9,702 nucleotides of DNA from Planctomycetaceae bacterium. GTDB taxonomy: Bacteria > Planctomycetota > Planctomycetia > Pirellulales > JAEUIK01. The notes under the pieces are model-generated. The model was given only the letters and a program-made list of their open reading frames with translations, was not told the DNA's origin and did not search any database. Each line of letters starts with the position of its first letter. Position 1 is the stretch's first letter. The stretch spans positions 1-9,702 of the forward strand of contig WGDQ01000029.1 in assembly GCA_015493185.1 (NCBI GenBank), given 5' to 3'. Shown here piece by piece: positions 8,037-9,702 of this stretch. Both the position numbers and the translations under genes were made by a program.

Positions 8037-8126
8037 GGGGCTCGTCTACGATCCCTCCGGAACCGGCATCAGGCCCGGCGGGAGCAACTTGGATTCGTCG
8101 AGTCGTTCGTCGAGAAGAGGATGTTT
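7083..8126 (-). other. Dehydratase-like domain, catalytically dead (DH0), split by the amber codon
   Basis: The double-hotdog DH begins at HPLLDERL and ends at LVDRYGQVLVELLGIEW. The first-hotdog catalytic motif HxxxGxxxxP is YRLCGRAALS (7953-7982): Tyr replaces the catalytic His and Ser replaces Pro, while the central Gly and the following LEM are kept. The second-hotdog motif HPxxxD is HPGVLE (7401-7418), with Glu for the catalytic Asp. The YGP motif is also lost (LHD at the aligned place). Known of the family: the His/Asp pair removes water from beta-hydroxyacyl-ACP. With both residues altered, no dehydration is expected. Length is about 345 residues, a little long, from a hydrophilic stretch near 7620-7770. 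Confidence 0.85.
8046..8048 (-). other. In-frame amber (TAG) codon inside the dehydratase domain
   Basis: Reading minus, the codons are GGA TCG TAG ACG AGC CCC ATG. DH sequence is on both sides: HPLLDERL before (8103-8123) and the LxDxxxxxG...LEM region after (7935-7990), with no frame change. No other in-frame stop occurs in about 3230 codons. A single base change (CAG, AAG, GAG or TGG to TAG) would explain it. It could be a genuine nonsense mutation, a gene split, or a sequencing or assembly error. Confidence 0.9.
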
Positions 8127-9702
8127 GAGCTCGCGCTGCATGCGCTGCGGTTCGCGTACCCCAGAATCCTTCGAGGGCGTGCTCATCTGCCCTTGGGTGA
8201 AGCCGCTCCTGGAATCGTGCCAGTAGCGCCGATGTTGGAAGGGATAAGTGGGCATCGCTACGGCGGGAAGATCGCGGCCGGCGTAGAAGGCGTCCCAGTC
8301 AATCGGCGCATCCATCAAATATAACCTGCCCAGCGCCTCGAGTAAGCTATGCCAAATGGTTTGCTCCGGCTGTGGCAATGCGATGCGCTCAGGTGCGTTG
8401 TCGGCCCGTTCGAACGACGGCAATTCCGGCAACAACCGACCAATCTCCACCATACACGCCGGCTGCAAACCGTGCAGCCGATTCCATGCCTGATCGACTC
8501 TCCACGGACGCTGTAGCTGGTGCCGCCAGTGGTCCGCCTCGGGAGTCCACGAAGAAGAAGTTTCGCCTTCTGCGCTCGAAATCCAGTGCAGCTCGGGCCG
8601 TACGGTGCGCACACGTGAGACGGTTGTTTCAAATCGAAGGATTGCATCACCGATAAGATTTGTGCAGCATGCGAGCGATGGTGGGCCGCTTCGCACTTGC
8701 CAGCCGATGCCCTCGCGGTCCAAACAACGCTGCACCTCGGTAAGGACACTCTCTAGGGTGCGCACCACAACATGCTCTGGCCCGTACGTAACAATCACTG
8801 TCGCTTCAACACAACGGTTCGATTTCAGCACATGCTCGACTTGCTCGCGGCCGGCGAAAACATTCAGCTCGACACAACCAACCTCGTTCTGAAACACCGC
8901 CTGGATTGCCTGGCGCGCGACAACCAATCCAGCGGCGTCTTCGAGTGAAATCGAACGGGCGATGCATGCTGCCGTGATCTCGCCCAGCCCGACGCCCGCC
9001 ACCATTTCCGGATACAACCCCCAATCGATCAGCAGCCGAGCCAGTGTGTACTGCACGGCAAAGTGCAACGGCTGGTCCAGATAAACCGAACACGAATCGC
9101 CCAACTCGTGCGGGCGGAACAGTCTGTCGACAAGAGACTCGCAGCCAGCGGCCGCAAACAGCTTGTCGCATTGGATTAGCACCTTCTTGGCCAGCGGGTG
9201 GTTCTCGTATAGGTCGCGACCCGCCTGAATCGACCACGACGCAGAATCATCGAACCACAATGCCAAAGGCCTGGCCTGTTTTGTTCTGCCGGATGATGTG
9301 ACTTCGGCAAAGGCCTTCCGATCGCTCAAAAGGCGGCGCAAGCGCTGCTGCAACTGCTGGCTGTCGCGGGCGGTGATGGCCAGGCGGTGGGCCAGTTGGC
9401 TGCGGCGGACGGCCGCTGTGTGGCAGAGGGCCTCCAGCGGCGTCTGGCCGCCTCGGGTGGCCAGCCAATCGCACAGACGGTCCACCAGCGACTCCAGCGC
9501 CGGGCGGTCGGCCGCCGAGAGCACCAGCAGCCCGGCACGCTGCGATCCCGCCGCAAGAGGGACCGACACGGACGTCTTGGGCTCCGGGGCCCCCTCGAGC
9601 ACCACGTGCGCGTTGGTCCCACCGAAGCCGAAGCTGCTCTGCGCCACCAGCGCCGGGGACGAGCGATCGGCCGGCCACCCTCGCACGCGGTCCGGAAGCC
9701 AG
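8046..9702 (-). CDS. Type I polyketide synthase, C-terminal part of an upstream reading frame (KS end, inactive AT, start of DH); 5' end outside window
   Basis: This is an open frame of 551 codons entering from the right edge and ending at a TAG at 8048-8046. In order it holds the ketosynthase C-terminus with the motif FGFGGTNAHVVLE (about 9600-9635), the KS-AT linker, an acyltransferase fold, the post-AT linker ending in TYPFQHRRYW, and the first residues of a dehydratase (KHPLLDERL). It is cytoplasmic assembly-line machinery for chain extension. The AT lacks the GHSxG serine and the other catalytic motifs, so I do not expect it to load extender units. The stop falls about 25 residues into the dehydratase, and the same frame continues with dehydratase sequence, so the protein is probably the front part of a larger polypeptide cut by a nonsense codon, a true gene split or a base error. 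The GTG at 9686 lies inside the KS domain and is not a real start. Confidence 0.9.
   Translation of the reverse strand, partial: WLPDRVRGWPADRSSPALVAQSSFGFGGTNAHVVLEGAPEPKTSVSVPLAAGSQRAGLLVLSAADRPALESLVDRLCDWLATRGGQTPLEALCHTAAVRRSQLAHRLAITARDSQQLQQRLRRLLSDRKAFAEVTSSGRTKQARPLALWFDDSASWSIQAGRDLYENHPLAKKVLIQCDKLFAAAGCESLVDRLFRPHELGDSCSVYLDQPLHFAVQYTLARLLIDWGLYPEMVAGVGLGEITAACIARSISLEDAAGLVVARQAIQAVFQNEVGCVELNVFAGREQVEHVLKSNRCVEATVIVTYGPEHVVVRTLESVLTEVQRCLDREGIGWQVRSGPPSLACCTNLIGDAILRFETTVSRVRTVRPELHWISSAEGETSSSWTPEADHWRHQLQRPWRVDQAWNRLHGLQPACMVEIGRLLPELPSFERADNAPERIALPQPEQTIWHSLLEALGRLYLMDAPIDWDAFYAGRDLPAVAMPTYPFQHRRYWHDSRSGFTQGQMSTPSKDSGVREPQRMQRELKHPLLDERLDESKLLPPGLMPVPEGS
8220..8408 (-). other. 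Post-AT linker with YPFxxRRYW motif
   Basis: The sequence LLEALGRLYLMDAPIDWDAF followed by AMPTYPFQHRRYW (8220-8255) is the standard post-AT linker of modular PKSs, which wraps back onto the KS. It is intact here. A hydrophilic stretch of about 30 residues (8125-8219) connects it to the dehydratase. Confidence 0.85.
8409..9272 (-). other. Acyltransferase-like domain, catalytically dead (AT0)
   Basis: The fold is recognisable by GRDLYENHP, the region after the nucleophile elbow (ITAACIARSISLEDAAGLV), the WRHQLQRPWRVDQAW segment and VEIG near the end. The length of about 288 residues is normal for AT. Catalytic motifs are lost. The GHSLGE nucleophile elbow reads GVGLGE, with Gly for the catalytic Ser (8988-8990) and Val for the preceding His (8991-8993). 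The HAFH motif reads SGPP (8679-8690), losing the second catalytic His. The N-terminal GQGSQ reads DSASW (about 9235-9249). The specificity motif cannot be read. Known of the family: AT transfers malonyl-type units to ACP through the Ser/His pair, so this copy should not. I infer a structural or docking role, or decay. Confidence 0.88.
9273..9587 (-). other. KS-AT linker domain
   Basis: This stretch of about 105 residues contains LLVLSAADRPALESLVDRL and CHTAAVRRSQLAHRLAIT. These are the standard LSA...AL..L and YT...GR...HRLA patterns of the linker subdomain between KS and AT in modular PKSs. It is of normal length here, unlike the truncated equivalent after KS2. Confidence 0.85.
9588..9702 (-). 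other. Ketosynthase (KS1) C-terminal fragment
   Basis: About 38 residues of the C-terminal end of a KS domain are visible, ending with SSFGFGGTNAHVVLEG, the conserved last strand of modular KS domains. The catalytic Cys and the two His residues lie beyond the right edge and cannot be judged. It belongs to the same module as the inactive AT and DH that follow. Confidence 0.9.

Noticed and set aside
8046..8048. TAG as a reassigned sense codon (selenocysteine-like or pyrrolysine)
   Set aside because: It is the only in-frame TAG in about 3230 codons and sits at a non-catalytic, poorly conserved position. No recoding element is evident.
8034..8060. A frameshift at the DH break
   Set aside because: The sequence before and after the TAG is in the same frame, so a base substitution or true split explains it without an indel.
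9247..9678. A 143-codon minus-strand frame over the KS-AT linker
   Set aside because: It is out of frame with the FGFGGTNAHVV motif and the AT fold. It is a Gly/Arg/Ala-rich shadow.

Overview
The window is one piece of a modular type I polyketide synthase (PKS) locus. All of it is read on the minus strand, from the right edge (9702) to the left edge (1). I translated the minus strand codon by codon. One frame is open from 9701 down to base 3 and is interrupted by a single in-frame amber codon at 8046-8048. The protein direction enters inside the last part of a ketosynthase and leaves inside a ketoreductase structural subdomain, so both ends are cut by the window. There is no intergenic space, RNA gene, CRISPR array, mobile element, promoter or terminator that I can support.

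Layout in protein order (right to left): KS1 C-terminus (about 9588-9702); KS-AT linker; acyltransferase-like domain with every catalytic motif lost (8409-9272); post-AT linker ending in a YPF motif (8220-8408); dehydratase-like domain with both catalytic residues lost, containing the amber codon (7083-8126); ketoreductase structural half with a hydrophilic insertion of about 100 residues (about 5900-6940); ketoreductase catalytic half (about 4960-5770); SAM-dependent C-methyltransferase with an intact His/Glu pair (3790-4863); a disordered linker; ACP with its phosphopantetheine serine (3200-3455); a Ser/Gln/Pro linker with a 30-bp periodic repeat; a complete KS2 with Cys-His-His (1503-2771); a shortened KS-to-processing-domain linker with no acyltransferase (about 790-1500); and the structural half of a second ketoreductase (3-701).

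The two modules therefore read KS-[AT dead]-[DH dead]-KR-MT-ACP and KS-[AT deleted]-KR... Neither has a working cis-acyltransferase, so extender units would have to come from an AT encoded elsewhere. The methyltransferase, ACP and KS2 keep their catalytic residues. That argues against simple random decay and for either a trans-AT-dependent assembly line derived from a cis-AT ancestor or a line decaying unevenly. If active, module 1 would be expected to give an alpha-methylated beta-hydroxy (or beta-keto) intermediate with no dehydration.

Organism: base composition is GC-rich (I judge about 60%), with mixed third positions (TTG, CGA, TCG and CAA are all common) rather than the extreme GC3 of Streptomyces. 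Long Ser/Pro/Asp/Glu-rich insertions sit inside conserved domains. This suits a large-genome bacterium such as a planctomycete, myxobacterium, acidobacterium or similar. I cannot assign the phylum from this window alone.
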